64,000 bases of DNA from an uncultured Collinsella sp. (GCA_900540855.1 UQHK01000005.1:56898-120897); one strand, 5' to 3'; counted from the stretch's first letter, positions 16,573 to 25,750 are shown. Notes: a model not told the origin generated them from the letters alone. Numbers and translations: made by a program.

Positions 16573-16950
16573 TTACTTGAGGGTGACAGCAGCGCCAGCA
16601 GCCTCGAGCTTCTCCTTGGCAGCCTCGGCGTCCTCCTTCTTGGCACCCTCGAGAACAGCCTTGGGAGCGCCCTCGACGACCTCCTTGGCCTCCTTCAGGC
16701 CAAGGTTGGTGAGCTCACGGACGGCCTTGATGACCTGGATCTTGTTGTCGCCGAAGCCCTCGAGCACGACGTCAAACTCGGTCTTCTCCTCGGCCTCAGC
16801 AGCGCCAGCAGCGGGAGCGGCGACAACAGCGGCAGGAGCAGCGGCGGAAACGCCGAAGGTGTCCTCGATAGCCTTAACGAGCTCGGAAGCCTCGAGAAGG
16901 GTCATTTCCTTAAGAGCATCGATGATCTCATCGGTGGTAAGCTTAGCCAT
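16573..16950 (-). CDS. rplL: 50S ribosomal protein L7/L12
   Basis: L7/L12 forms the flexible stalk that recruits translational GTPases. The 125-residue protein shows the N-terminal dimerisation domain (MAKLTTDEIIDALKEM), an Ala/Glu-rich hinge at about residues 40-58, and the C-terminal domain with IKVIKAVRELTNLGLKEAK. The start is ATG 16948-16950, after AAAGGACTTAGAA; an in-frame extension upstream is not supported. It is co-transcribed with rplJ. Confidence 0.96.
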   Translation of the reverse strand: MAKLTTDEIIDALKEMTLLEASELVKAIEDTFGVSAAAPAAVVAAPAAGAAEAEEKTEFDVVLEGFGDNKIQVIKAVRELTNLGLKEAKEVVEGAPKAVLEGAKKEDAEAAKEKLEAAGAAVTLK

Positions 16951-17052
16951 TTCTAAGTCCTTTCGGTTTCCGTGCGGATGCACGGAGATCAGTTAAAACA
17001 CGGCGCGAATGCGCCAGGGGTGCGGCGTTGCCGCCGCGGGTGAAAACAGCGA

Positions 17053-17574
17053 CTAGGCTGCCTTCTGCTCGGAGACCTGCTGGATCGAACGAGCGAGACC
17101 AGAGGAAACGCCGTTGACGCAGACAGCGATGTCGCGAGCGAAACCGGAGATGAGACCGGCGATCTGGCCGAGAAGCTGATCCTTGGTGGGCAGCTCGGCG
17201 ATAGCCTTAACATCATCAGCGGAAACGGCCTTGCCGTCGGAGATACCGCCCTTGATCTCAAGGACGCCCTTGGACTTAGCAGAGAAGTCCTTAAGGGCCT
17301 TAGCGGCCTCGACCGGCTCGGACTCGTAGAACACATAAGCGACGGGGCCGGCGAGGATCTCGTCGAGCTCGGGCTGCTCCTGGTTCTTGAGAGCGATCTT
17401 GACCAGGTTGTTCTTGTAGACCTTCATCTCGGCGCCGCACTCGCGAAGCTGATGACGCAGCTCCTGAGCCTGCTTAACCGTCAGACCGTTGTAGTTGACG
17501 ACGAACAGACCGGCGTTCTCGGCGATACGGGACTCGATCTCTGCAACCTTGTCGATTTTGTACTGCTGGGGCAT
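17053..17574 (-). CDS. rplJ: 50S ribosomal protein L10
   Basis: L10 anchors the L7/L12 dimers to 23S rRNA and represses its own mRNA. The 173-residue protein begins MPQQYKIDKVAEIESRI, has the VVNYNGLTVKQAQELR and KVYKNNLVKIAL segments and ends in the helical L12-binding tail. AGGAGGTGTAATTC precedes the ATG. A structured leader with an attenuator lies upstream. Confidence 0.96.
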   Translation of the reverse strand: MPQQYKIDKVAEIESRIAENAGLFVVNYNGLTVKQAQELRHQLRECGAEMKVYKNNLVKIALKNQEQPELDEILAGPVAYVFYESEPVEAAKALKDFSAKSKGVLEIKGGISDGKAVSADDVKAIAELPTKDQLLGQIAGLISGFARDIAVCVNGVSSGLARSIQQVSEQKAA

Positions 17575-17589
17575 GAATTACACCTCCTC

Positions 17590-17785
17590 GAATTCTTTCC
17601 GGGCACGGTCCGCCACAAGGACGTGACGGGGGCATGTCCAAAAAGAAAGCCCCCGCGCTGCATGAGCGACGGGGGCGAGAAGACATATCTACTCGACCAC
17701 CTCGGCTGGCGGGAAGTCCCATTAAGCTCGCGGGCGATGCCCGTTTGCACCGGCTGTCTCTGGCAGCGGATTCGTGCGTGAACCG
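17590..17785 (-). ncRNA. L10 leader RNA controlling rplJ-rplL
   Basis: The roughly 195-nt transcript between the promoter and rplJ contains, on the minus strand, CTTAATGGGACTTCCCGCC and then AGCCGAGGTG, which matches the conserved TTAATG...CCGAGGTG core of the L10 leader family. It is followed by the intrinsic terminator at 17638-17676. L10(L12)4 binding is known to reduce expression through this element. Confidence 0.7.
17638..17676 (-). terminator. Attenuator in the L10 leader
   Basis: Minus-strand stem GCCCCCGTCGCT / AGCGCGGGGGC followed by TTTCTTTTT, placed between the leader core and the rplJ ribosome site. This suggests control by premature termination as well as by translation. Confidence 0.7.
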
Positions 17786-17787
17786 AA

Positions 17788-18044
17788 AGTATTATGGCGG
17801 GGACCCCGGCGTCGGTCAACGGCAACCCTGGCTGCACACAATTCCACCATCTCGGTCGCGCCGCCAAAGGCCAGGCGCAAGCTTTTCGCTCGGTCAGGTC
17901 CTGGGCTCGCACGAAGAGCACATTAAGTGCTCTTCGGCTCGTGCGGAATCTACGAAAAGCTTGCGCCTGGCCTTTGGCGGCGCGACCTGTGGCGACTTTG
18001 GGGCAGCCAGGGTTGCCGTTGGCCGGCGCGCCCCGCGCATAACT
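17788..18044. repeat. 257-bp imperfect inverted repeat over the rplJ promoter
   Basis: The left arm (17788-17921) and right arm (17927-18044) match inverted, with small gaps, around the apex GAAGAGCAC-ATTAA-GTGCTCTTC. The longest near-identical block is about 34 bp (GCGCCGCCAAAGGCCAGGCG and the adjoining CAAGCTTTTCG). The left arm carries the working rplJ promoter. The mirrored copy has TTGGCC and CATAAC at altered spacing and looks decayed. This reads as an old inverted duplication. Confidence 0.75.
17791..17819 (-). promoter_or_regulatory. rplJ-rplL promoter
   Basis: On the minus strand TTGACC (17814-17819), 17 bp, then CATAAT (17791-17796): a strong sigma-70-type match. It lies inside the left arm of the large inverted repeat. 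Confidence 0.7.
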
Positions 18045-18081
18045 CTTAGGTCGGTGGGCTGATGGGTTTGGTCCCGTTGGG

Positions 18082-19218
18082 CTACAGGGTTGAAAGGAAG
18101 TTGGACAGGCGGCGGAGGCCTTCGTCCAGGTTTTCGTCGGAGACGCAGTAGCTTAGGCGGATGTGGCCTTCGGTGCCGAAGCAGTCGCCCGGGACTAGGG
18201 CTACGTTTGCCTCTTTGATGGCTTTGATGCAGAAGTCTTCGCTTGTTAGGTCGAACTGCTTAATGCTGGGGAAGGCGTAGAAGGCGCCTGCCGGTTCTAC
18301 TACGTCGAGGCCCATGGCGTCTAAGGCTGCGAGCACGCGTTCGCGGCGGGCTCGGTAGACTTTGAGCATGGGGGTTGGGTCGACGGTCAGGGCTCGGGCT
18401 GCGGCGTCCATTTCGAAGGAGACAGCACTCGATACTAAGTATTGGTGAGCCTTTGCGATCTCGGCGATGACGGGGGCTGCGGCTGCGAGCCAGCCCAAGC
18501 GCCAGCCGGTCATGGCCCAGGGCTTGGAGAAGCTCTCGATGACCACCGTCTGGTCGCGCAGCTCCGGGTGGCGCTGGGCAAAGCGCTCGTAGCCATCCAC
18601 ATAGACCAGACGGTTGTATACGTCGTCGCAGACTACGTAGATGCCCGCCTGCTCTGCCACGCGCGCCACGGCGTCGAGCGATGCCGTGTCGAGGATGCAA
18701 CCCGTGGGATTGTTGGGCGAGCAGATGACGATGGCCTTGGTCGCCGGGGTCACACAGGCGCGAAGCGCATCCTCGTCAATCTGGAATTGCGCAGGCTCCG
18801 TATCCAAAAAGACAGCCTTGGCGTGATTGGCCACGACGATGCTCTCGTACAGGCCAAAGGCCGGCGTGGGGATGATGACCTCGTCGCCGGGGTTGAGCAT
18901 AGCCATAAATGTTGCCGACAGTGCCTCGGTCGCGCCGTCGGTCAGGATGACCTCATCGGCGGAAAACGCCAGGCCCGCGTCATCCATATATTTGGACAGT
19001 GCATCACGCAGGGCGGGGCGACCGTTGTTGGGCGGATAGTGCGTGTCACCGCGGTCCAGCGCGGCGGTCACCTCGGCGCTAATCACATCGGGCGTGGGAA
19101 AATCGGGCTCGCCGAGCGCGAGCGCGATACACCCCGGATGCTGGGCGGCGAGTGCGTTAATCCGACGGATGCCGGAGGGCTTGAGCGTGGCAAGCGAGGT
19201 ATTCATGGGCAGACGCAT
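18082..19218 (-). CDS. Class I/II PLP-dependent aminotransferase
   Basis: A fold-type I aminotransferase of the aspartate/aromatic aminotransferase kind, transferring an amino group between an amino acid and a 2-oxoacid in the cytosol. Visible residues are SPNNPTG (169-174) binding the cofactor, the Asp pair in CDDVYN (198-199), the Schiff-base lysine K232 in SFSKPWAMTGWRLGW, and the C-terminal carboxylate-binding Arg in IRLSYC. Length 378 is usual. The ATG follows AAAGGAATGCC; a second ATG four codons later is possible. The exact substrate cannot be set. It is divergent from the 19312 gene. Confidence 0.88.
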   Translation of the reverse strand: MRLPMNTSLATLKPSGIRRINALAAQHPGCIALALGEPDFPTPDVISAEVTAALDRGDTHYPPNNGRPALRDALSKYMDDAGLAFSADEVILTDGATEALSATFMAMLNPGDEVIIPTPAFGLYESIVVANHAKAVFLDTEPAQFQIDEDALRACVTPATKAIVICSPNNPTGCILDTASLDAVARVAEQAGIYVVCDDVYNRLVYVDGYERFAQRHPELRDQTVVIESFSKPWAMTGWRLGWLAAAAPVIAEIAKAHQYLVSSAVSFEMDAAARALTVDPTPMLKVYRARRERVLAALDAMGLDVVEPAGAFYAFPSIKQFDLTSEDFCIKAIKEANVALVPGDCFGTEGHIRLSYCVSDENLDEGLRRLSNFLSTL

Positions 19219-19311
19219 GGCATTCCTTTCGTGAGGGTTGCACTAGGATAGCGCGGCGGAGCGCCGTCATACGGTGTAACCTAAACGGAAACCGACCGGA
19301 AAGGAGGCGGC

Positions 19312-19971
19312 ATGGAGACGACCGCACGCGGCGATGTACCAAAAACACTGCATAGCATCGCGTTTGTCAGTATTCCCGATAGCGCCGATCTTGAGTTTTT
19401 GCTCTGGGACCTTCAGGATGCCATCGCAGCCTATGCGCAGCTTTCCGGCACCGCACTCCCCCATCCAGTCGACTTGAAGGCGAATAGCGCCGATACCGCC
19501 GATGGCATCGTGCTCGCCGTTGAGGATATGCCCGATGACGAGGCAATGACAGACATCGAGAAGGCACTCAATCGCTTTGGCGATACGGGGACGCGCGTCT
19601 ATGTCGTCGTTCAGGCCATCTACGAGCGTACCGAGGGGGCGCGCATGCTCATCGAGCGCCTGCGCCAAGCTTGCGAACTCCGTAGGCTAACGTGGTGCGG
19701 CGGCGTTATCGCCTGCACCGGCAGCGGCATCGCAGCGCTTCGCCACTCCCCACGCATGGGACTGCTGCGTCGGCCGTTTTCCGAAGCGATGGATAAGCTG
19801 GTGGGTGCCGTGCGCATGGGCTGCTCGGTTGAGCACGCCCAGCTGCTTGGCGGCGGCAATGCCGATGGTGTCGACGTCGACGGCATGGTGCGTGTCGAGC
19901 CCGCGCTGCCCGCGCCGATCTGGCGCACCATCATCAAACGCCTCGGCGCCCATGCTCAATCAAATATCTAA
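19312..19971 (+). CDS. Uncharacterised protein, possibly flavodoxin-like fold
   Basis: I do not recognise this 219-residue protein with certainty. It starts after AAAGGAGGCGGC. It lacks signal peptide and membrane segments. The middle section (TRVYVVVQAIYERTEGARML, then a W-C-G-G-V-I-A strand and a G-S-G-I loop) alternates strands and helices as in flavodoxin-like or NADPH-dependent reductase folds, but no clear FMN loop is visible. It converges on the glycosylase gene, with only 1 bp between the stops. Confidence 0.5.
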   Translation: METTARGDVPKTLHSIAFVSIPDSADLEFLLWDLQDAIAAYAQLSGTALPHPVDLKANSADTADGIVLAVEDMPDDEAMTDIEKALNRFGDTGTRVYVVVQAIYERTEGARMLIERLRQACELRRLTWCGGVIACTGSGIAALRHSPRMGLLRRPFSEAMDKLVGAVRMGCSVEHAQLLGGGNADGVDVDGMVRVEPALPAPIWRTIIKRLGAHAQSNI

Positions 19972-19972
19972 A

Positions 19973-20536
19973 TTAGAGAGCAGCCCAGTCAACTGCCTCG
20001 CGCCAGCGCTCGACAAGGCGCTCCAGACGCCAAGCCGCATTGGCAGGACTTGTCGAGGGCAGGACGATGGCGGGCAGCCCGGTGCGTTCTTGTAGATAGC
20101 GCTTGTAGAGCCGGCCAGCCGTACCACCGTTGCATATCACCTGCTCAATGGGAGCTGCGTCGGTAATGCACTCGATATGTGCCGGCACAACGTTACGAAT
20201 GCTCGCGTCGCTCGAGCCCTTAATGTCACAGCTCTCGATCACATCCCACAGAGCCACGCCGCCGTTCAGCAGCATGGATCGCTTGGCGGCAATTGAGGCG
20301 TCGAGCGTCGCGGGCTCGCTGTCCGCCAAAGGGTCGCCCTCGTTGGGCGGCACAGGCACTCCGAGGCACGCGGCCATCACGCGCCAAAAGCGGTTCTGCG
20401 GATTGCCATAGTAGAAGGCATTGGCACGCGAGAGCACCGAGGGAAACGACCCTAGCACCAAAACGCTCGAGCGCTCGTCAAACACGGGTTCAAACCCATG
20501 CTCAATATGTTGATAGCCCTCGTCGGACGCAGCCAT
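19973..20536 (-). CDS. DNA-deoxyinosine glycosylase (UDG superfamily, HDG type)
   Basis: The 187-residue protein fits the family-6 uracil-DNA-glycosylase relatives that remove hypoxanthine from DNA. Supporting motifs are LGSFPSVLS (residues 28-36), the YYGNPQNRFW block, SCDIKGSSDASI with the family's polar active-site residues, and VICNGGTAG. It begins 3 nt after the GH13 gene, so the two are translated from one message, although they have no obvious shared pathway. A role in base excision repair is inferred from the family. Confidence 0.75.
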   Translation of the reverse strand: MAASDEGYQHIEHGFEPVFDERSSVLVLGSFPSVLSRANAFYYGNPQNRFWRVMAACLGVPVPPNEGDPLADSEPATLDASIAAKRSMLLNGGVALWDVIESCDIKGSSDASIRNVVPAHIECITDAAPIEQVICNGGTAGRLYKRYLQERTGLPAIVLPSTSPANAAWRLERLVERWREAVDWAAL

Positions 20537-20539
20537 GGC

Positions 20540-21916
20540 CTAGGCCCTCAACAGATAGCGCACCTCGTAGGGCGCAAGCTCAAGGGAGCCAGCCAGCTCG
20601 ACCGTGGGCACGCCATCGGCAAGCAGGTCGACAAAGGACCCGTTGAGCTCGCCGGCGCCAAAGGTGTAAGGCTCGCCCACGGCGTTCACCGCCACGAGCA
20701 CCGTCGCGCCGTCACAGGCGCGCTCGAACAGCAGCTGCTTGTTCTGGATCACCACGTTGCGATAGGCACCGTAGTTGAGAGCACGGGCCGCCGCGTCGTC
20801 GGCCGAGCGCAGATGCGCAAGCTGCGAAATAAACGCCGTCAGCTCGTTAGGCGCGGGCTCGTCGAGTGCGGGTCGCAGCGCCCAGTCGCCATTGGGGCCG
20901 CCCTTTTCGCCGGCAATTCCCCACTCGCTGCCATAGTAGACGCACGGAATGCCCGGCATGCCAAAGAGCATGCCATAGGCGGAACGCAGGCAGGACTTGT
21001 CGGTGAGAATGCTCGCCAGGCGCGGCACGTCGTGGTTGTCGACAAACGACAGCAGGTGCTTGCCGCGGTAGATGCACCAGGGGTCGCCGCCAAACTGACG
21101 GTGCAGCGAGTGCGCGATCTCGAACATGTTGACCGAGTTAAAGCTGGAGTACAGGCCCTTGTAGCACTCGTAGTTGGTGCAGGAATCGAGCATCTCGTCG
21201 TTGACGATCTGGTTGTAGTCGCCGTGGAGCGTCTCGCCGATCAGCACAAAGTCGGGCTTGAGCCCACGGGTAAAGGCGTGCAGGCGGCGCATAAAGTCGC
21301 GGTCGAGCATATAGGCAACGTCCAGGCGCAGACCGTCGACGCCAAAGACGTCGGCCCAACGGCGCACGGACTCGAGCAGGTAATCGACCACAGCGGGATT
21401 TTGCAGGTTGAGCTTCACGAGCTCAAAATGGCCTTCCCAGCCCTCGTACCAAAAGCCATCGCCATAGCAGGAGTCGCCGTCAAAGCTAATGTGGAACCAA
21501 TCCTTGTAGGGCGAGTTCCACTTGCGCTCCTGCACGTCGCGGAAGGCCCAAAAACCGCGGCCGACGTGGTTAAAGACAGCATCGAGCACCACGCGGATGC
21601 CATGGGCGTGCAGTGTCTCGCATACGGCGGCAAAATCGGCATCCCCACCCAGGCGACGGTCGATATGGCGCAGGCTGCGCGTATCGTAGCCATGGCTATC
21701 GGACTCGAGCGGAGGGTTGATCAGCACGGCACCGATACCGAGCCCCTGCAGGTAATCGGCCCATTGGGCGATTTTCATGATGGGGGCATCGGGATTGGGC
21801 GCGGTACCAGCAGCTTGGGCGAGCTCATCCTCGGCAACGGGCGCGGCGTTTTCGCGCGGAGCTCCGCAAAAGCCCAGCGGATAAATCTGATAGAACGTCG
21901 TCTCGTATGCCCACAT
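20540..21916 (-). CDS. Cytosolic alpha-amylase family (GH13) glycoside hydrolase
   Basis: The 458-residue protein is a GH13 barrel acting on alpha-1,4/1,6 glucans or maltodextrins. Region I is DAVFNH (112-117), the nucleophile is D199 in GLRLDVAYM, the acid/base E228 is in LIGETLHGD, and the transition-state Asp is in DNHD (293-296). There is no signal peptide, so it works inside the cell, probably on imported dextrins or glycogen. The ATG at 21914-21916 follows GGGAGGTTGCT; the longer frame has no ribosome site. It is co-transcribed with the downstream glycosylase. Confidence 0.85.
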   Translation of the reverse strand: MWAYETTFYQIYPLGFCGAPRENAAPVAEDELAQAAGTAPNPDAPIMKIAQWADYLQGLGIGAVLINPPLESDSHGYDTRSLRHIDRRLGGDADFAAVCETLHAHGIRVVLDAVFNHVGRGFWAFRDVQERKWNSPYKDWFHISFDGDSCYGDGFWYEGWEGHFELVKLNLQNPAVVDYLLESVRRWADVFGVDGLRLDVAYMLDRDFMRRLHAFTRGLKPDFVLIGETLHGDYNQIVNDEMLDSCTNYECYKGLYSSFNSVNMFEIAHSLHRQFGGDPWCIYRGKHLLSFVDNHDVPRLASILTDKSCLRSAYGMLFGMPGIPCVYYGSEWGIAGEKGGPNGDWALRPALDEPAPNELTAFISQLAHLRSADDAAARALNYGAYRNVVIQNKQLLFERACDGATVLVAVNAVGEPYTFGAGELNGSFVDLLADGVPTVELAGSLELAPYEVRYLLRA

Positions 21917-21989
21917 AGCAACCTCCCGGCAATCTTTCACGCAACGCCATCCATTGTATGCCCGCCGCGCATCCCCTCCCCCAAAATAA

Positions 21990-22054
21990 GTTGCGGTGAA
22001 ATAGGGACTGTTGAGACCAATAAACCGGGCAAACAGTCTCTATTCCACCGCAAC
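21990..22054. repeat. 23-bp inverted repeat with 19-nt loop
   Basis: The arms begin GTTGCGGTG and end GGACTGTT / AACAGTCTC; they differ only at two positions that would still pair as G-U. It lies between the GH13 start and the MFS stop. With no long T run it is not a standard terminator. The sequence differs from the other repeat families here. Confidence 0.7.
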
Positions 22055-22070
22055 TGATGAGGGGACGTGA

Positions 22071-23267
22071 TTAGGCGACAGGCTTTGCGCGGTGTATGGC
22101 CGGGAATAGCACCGTGATAGCGAGAATGACACCCACGACGGCAATCGCCCCGCCCGCGCAACCGATCCAGGCGATGCCGGGACCCGACACCACGGCGCCG
22201 CCGACCGCGGTGCCCGTGCCGATACCGAGGTTAAACAGGCCCGAGAAGATCGACATGGCGACGGCCGACGAATCTGCCGGCGTGTACTTGATGAGCTCGG
22301 CCTGGAACGCCACGTTAAAGGCCGTGGAGCAGCAGCCCCATAGCGCGCAAACAGCGAGAACGGCGACGAGCGACGGTGCAACCGGACCCATGAGCAGCAG
22401 AGCCACCGGCACGCCGGAGAGCGTGATAGCCAAGAACGGGAAGCGGTGCCCGTCGAACAGACGGCCAAACAGCCAGCTGCCCACCAGACCAGAACAGCCG
22501 AACGCCGTCAGCGTCATGGTAATAGCGCTTGCGTCGACGTGCGCGACCTGTGCCAGGAACGGCTCGATATAGCTGTAACCCGCATAATAGCCGGTCGCCA
22601 TAAAGACCGTGACCGCATAAAGCGCGATGAGGAACGGGTTCTTGAGCAGCTCAGGCAGCTGCTTGAGCGTAAAACGCTCGCCCGCCGGCATAGCCGGGAA
22701 CACCGCGGCCTGGTAGACGACCGCGACAGCCGAGAGGGCACCGACCACGGCGAATGTCATGCGCCAGCCCACGGCCAGTCCGATGGCGCGACCGATCGGC
22801 AGGCCAAAGATCTGCGCGATGGACGAGCCCGTAGCGATCATGCTGATGGCGAGCGCCCCGTGGCGGGCGTCGACCAGGCGCGAGGCCATGATCGAGGCGA
22901 CCGACCAGAACACGGCATGCGCGCAGGCGACCACCAGACGCGCGCAAACCAAAATGGGATATGTCGGTGCCACAGCGGACAGGAACTGGCCGAGCGAAAA
23001 CACGGCCAAAACGCCCAGCAGCATCCGCTTGAACTCAAAGCGCGAGGCAAACACCATAAGCGGCAGCGACAGCAGCATGACGCCCCAGGCATAGACCGAG
23101 ATCATGATGCCTGCCTGGGCCTCGGTGAGCGAGAACGACGCGGCGATATCAGTCAGAAGGCCGATGGGCATGAACTCCGACGTGTTGAATACGAACGCGC
23201 AGCAGGCGAGCCCGATAAGCGGGAGCCACTGCTTGAGTGAGATGCCATCTTGTCTTGCCTGAGCCAT
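22071..23267 (-). CDS. Major facilitator (DHA1-type) exporter, SotB-like
   Basis: A 398-residue, 12-helix major facilitator transporter. The start region has FNTSEFMPIGLLTDIA in helix 1, typical of the sugar- and drug-efflux DHA1 group (SotB/YdeA, AraJ), and the loop 2-3 area reads FASRFEFKRML. Substrate is unknown; sugar or small-molecule efflux is the family-based guess. ATG follows GGAGAGGTTTCTAC. A TATATAAT box lies on the minus strand about 30 bp upstream, next to the preceding terminator. Confidence 0.8.
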   Translation of the reverse strand: MAQARQDGISLKQWLPLIGLACCAFVFNTSEFMPIGLLTDIAASFSLTEAQAGIMISVYAWGVMLLSLPLMVFASRFEFKRMLLGVLAVFSLGQFLSAVAPTYPILVCARLVVACAHAVFWSVASIMASRLVDARHGALAISMIATGSSIAQIFGLPIGRAIGLAVGWRMTFAVVGALSAVAVVYQAAVFPAMPAGERFTLKQLPELLKNPFLIALYAVTVFMATGYYAGYSYIEPFLAQVAHVDASAITMTLTAFGCSGLVGSWLFGRLFDGHRFPFLAITLSGVPVALLLMGPVAPSLVAVLAVCALWGCCSTAFNVAFQAELIKYTPADSSAVAMSIFSGLFNLGIGTGTAVGGAVVSGPGIAWIGCAGGAIAVVGVILAITVLFPAIHRAKPVA

Positions 23268-23312
23268 GTAGAAACCTCTCCGATTGTCTTGAGCGGTGGG
23301 CGATTATATAGC

Positions 23313-23350
23313 AACGGCCCTGCATCCGTCAGTACAGATGCAGGGCCGCA
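23313..23350 (-). terminator. Terminator after feoAB
   Basis: A perfect 12-bp stem CGGCCCTGCATC with a 10-nt loop; the minus-strand tail is only TTGCTATATAAT. That tail also contains a -10-like box for the MFS gene. Confidence 0.65.
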
Positions 23351-23389
23351 ATCAACTCAATACACAGAGGTTGCGCCGTCAATAAATAA

Positions 23390-25750
23390 CTAAGCCAGCC
23401 CCAGCAATATGCCCGCCGAATGCACGACAAACGCCACGATCCAGGCGACCGTCACCTGAAACGCGAACACGGCAACGGCATAGCGCGCGCCCAGCTCGCT
23501 CTTGACGGCGCCGATGGACGCCACGCAGGGCGGGTACAGCAGCGTAAAGACCAGGAACACGTAGGCAGTAAACGGCGAAAACATGGTCGACAGTGCCGCG
23601 GGCGACGTCGCGCCCAAAAGCACCGTGAGGGTCGAGATGACGCTCTCCTTGGCAATAAGTCCCGTGACGAGCGCCGTCGAGGCGCGCCAGTCGCCAAAGC
23701 CGAGCGGCGCCAGCAGCGGAGCGATGATGCTACCCAGACCGGCAAGCAAGCTTTGCGACTGATCGGCGACCACATTAAAGCGAATGTCGAACGTCTGAAG
23801 GAACCAGATGACCACGGTAGCGGCAAAGATGATGGTGAAGGCCTTGGTGATAAAGTCCTTTGCCTTATCCCATGCCAGCATCACCGTCGTCTTGACGCTT
23901 GGCAGGCGATAGTTGGGAAGCTCCATGATAAACGGCACCGGGTCGCCCTTAAATGCCGTGCGGTTGAGCACCAAAGCCGCGATACAGCCAACCGCAATGC
24001 CGATCAGATAGAGCGAGACCATGGCGGGAACTGTCGCCTGCGGGAAAAACGCCCCGCACAGCAGACCGTAGACCGGCAACTTGGCCGAACAGCTCATGAA
24101 CGGCGTGAGCATGACCGTCATCTTGCGGTCGTGCTCGGATGGGAGCGTACGGGTTGACATGATTGCCGGCACGGTGCAGCCAAAACCGACGAGCATGGGC
24201 ACAAAGCTGCGGCCCGACAGGCCAAAGCGACGCAGCACCTTATCCATGACAAAGGCCACGCGCGCCATGTATCCGGAGTCTTCCAGAATGGAGAGGAACA
24301 AGAAGAGCACGACGATAATCGGCAGGAAGGTCAGCACGCTGCCCACGCCCGTAAGCACGCCGTCGACAGCCAGAGAGCGCACCACATCGTTGGTTCCGAA
24401 CGCCTTGAGGCCCGCATCGGCCGAGGCGATGATGGCCGCGATGCCGTCCTCCATGAGTCCCTGCAGCGCCGCACCGATCACGCCAAACGTCAGCCAAAAG
24501 ACGAGGCCCATGATCACCAGAAACGCCGGAATGGCTGTGTAACGACCTGTCAGGATGCGGTCAATCTTGACGGAGCGCACGTGCTCGCGGCTTTCGTGCG
24601 GCTTGACGACGCAACGCCCGCACACGTCGCCGATAAAGCTAAAACGCATATCGGCCAACGCAGATAGGCGGTCGGTGCCGGCCTCGCCCTCCATCTGGGT
24701 AATGATGTGCTCGATAGCGTCGAGCTCATTGCGATCCAGGTGAAGCGCCTCGGTTACCAGCTCATCGCCCTCGACCAGCTTAGTCGCCGCAAAGCGCACC
24801 GGGATGTGCGCCGTCACGGCATGGTCCTCGATCAGGTTAGCAATACCGTGGATGCAGCGATGCAGCGCACCGCCGTCCGGACCGTCGGGCGCGCAGAAGT
24901 CCAGGCGACCAGGACGCTCGCGGAACCGTGCCACGTGCAGGGCGTGGTCCACCAGCTCGCCGATGCCCTCGTTGCGGGCAGCGCTAATGGGGACAACAGG
25001 CACGCCCATCAGGCTCTCGAGCAAGTTGACGTCTACGGCGCCGCCGTTGGCGGTCACCTCGTCCATCATGTTGAGCGCGATGACCATGGGACGGTCAAGC
25101 TCCATGAGCTGCAGTGTCAGGTACAGGTTACGCTCAATGTTGGTGGCGTCAATGATGTCGATGATGGCGTCCGGGCGCTCGTCGAGGATGAACTGACGGC
25201 TCACGACCTCTTCGCCTGTGTACGGCGACAGGGAGTAAATGCCAGGCAGGTCGGTAACGCTCGCCTCGGGATGGTTACGGATGGTGCCATCTTTGCGGTC
25301 GACAGTCACGCCGGGAAAGTTACCGACGTGCTGGTTGGAGCCCGTCAGCTGGTTGAATAACGTGGTCTTGCCGCAGTTTTGGTTGCCAGCGAGGGCAAAG
25401 TGCAGCGGCGCGCCCTCGGGCACGGCCGTCTTTGCCGCACGGGGCGAATACGTCCCCTCGCCCAGGGCCGGATGCTCCGTCGTGCCGATTGCGGCGTTAG
25501 CGCGCGGACCCGTATCGGTGTCGTGAATACCCACGAGCTCGATGCGAGCGGCATCGTCCTTGCGCAGCGTCAACTCGTAGCCACGCAGGCGAATCTCGAG
25601 CGGGTCGCCCATGGGGGCGTACTTCATCATGGTGACTTCGGTGCCCGGCGTCAGGCCCATGTCCAAAATATGCTGACGGAGCGCCTGGTCGTCGGATGTC
25701 ACCGATGCGACAACGGCGTCCTTTCCAATCTCGAGTGTATCGAGCTTCAC
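23390..25750 (-). CDS. feoB: Ferrous iron transporter, FeoA-FeoB fusion
   Basis: Imports Fe(II) across the cytoplasmic membrane. Residues 1-75 are a FeoA-type SH3 domain (MGLTPGTEVTMMKYAPMGDP). The FeoB G-domain follows: G1 GNQNCGKTT (122-130), G3 DLPGIYSLSPYT and G4 NMMDE. The C-terminal half holds the Gate-type membrane helices, including the GFGCTVPA segment. At 786 residues FeoA and FeoB are joined in one chain, whereas E. coli uses separate genes. The start is GTG 25748-25750 after AAAGGATGAGCGC. A palindromic operator lies 24-48 bp upstream. Confidence 0.93.
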   Translation of the reverse strand: MKLDTLEIGKDAVVASVTSDDQALRQHILDMGLTPGTEVTMMKYAPMGDPLEIRLRGYELTLRKDDAARIELVGIHDTDTGPRANAAIGTTEHPALGEGTYSPRAAKTAVPEGAPLHFALAGNQNCGKTTLFNQLTGSNQHVGNFPGVTVDRKDGTIRNHPEASVTDLPGIYSLSPYTGEEVVSRQFILDERPDAIIDIIDATNIERNLYLTLQLMELDRPMVIALNMMDEVTANGGAVDVNLLESLMGVPVVPISAARNEGIGELVDHALHVARFRERPGRLDFCAPDGPDGGALHRCIHGIANLIEDHAVTAHIPVRFAATKLVEGDELVTEALHLDRNELDAIEHIITQMEGEAGTDRLSALADMRFSFIGDVCGRCVVKPHESREHVRSVKIDRILTGRYTAIPAFLVIMGLVFWLTFGVIGAALQGLMEDGIAAIIASADAGLKAFGTNDVVRSLAVDGVLTGVGSVLTFLPIIVVLFLFLSILEDSGYMARVAFVMDKVLRRFGLSGRSFVPMLVGFGCTVPAIMSTRTLPSEHDRKMTVMLTPFMSCSAKLPVYGLLCGAFFPQATVPAMVSLYLIGIAVGCIAALVLNRTAFKGDPVPFIMELPNYRLPSVKTTVMLAWDKAKDFITKAFTIIFAATVVIWFLQTFDIRFNVVADQSQSLLAGLGSIIAPLLAPLGFGDWRASTALVTGLIAKESVISTLTVLLGATSPAALSTMFSPFTAYVFLVFTLLYPPCVASIGAVKSELGARYAVAVFAFQVTVAWIVAFVVHSAGILLGLA

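Noticed and set aside
17481..18062. Open frames of 142-146 codons on both strands across the rplJ upstream region
   Set aside because: They lie on the inverted repeat and L10 leader and read as mirror copies of each other, so they are not genes.
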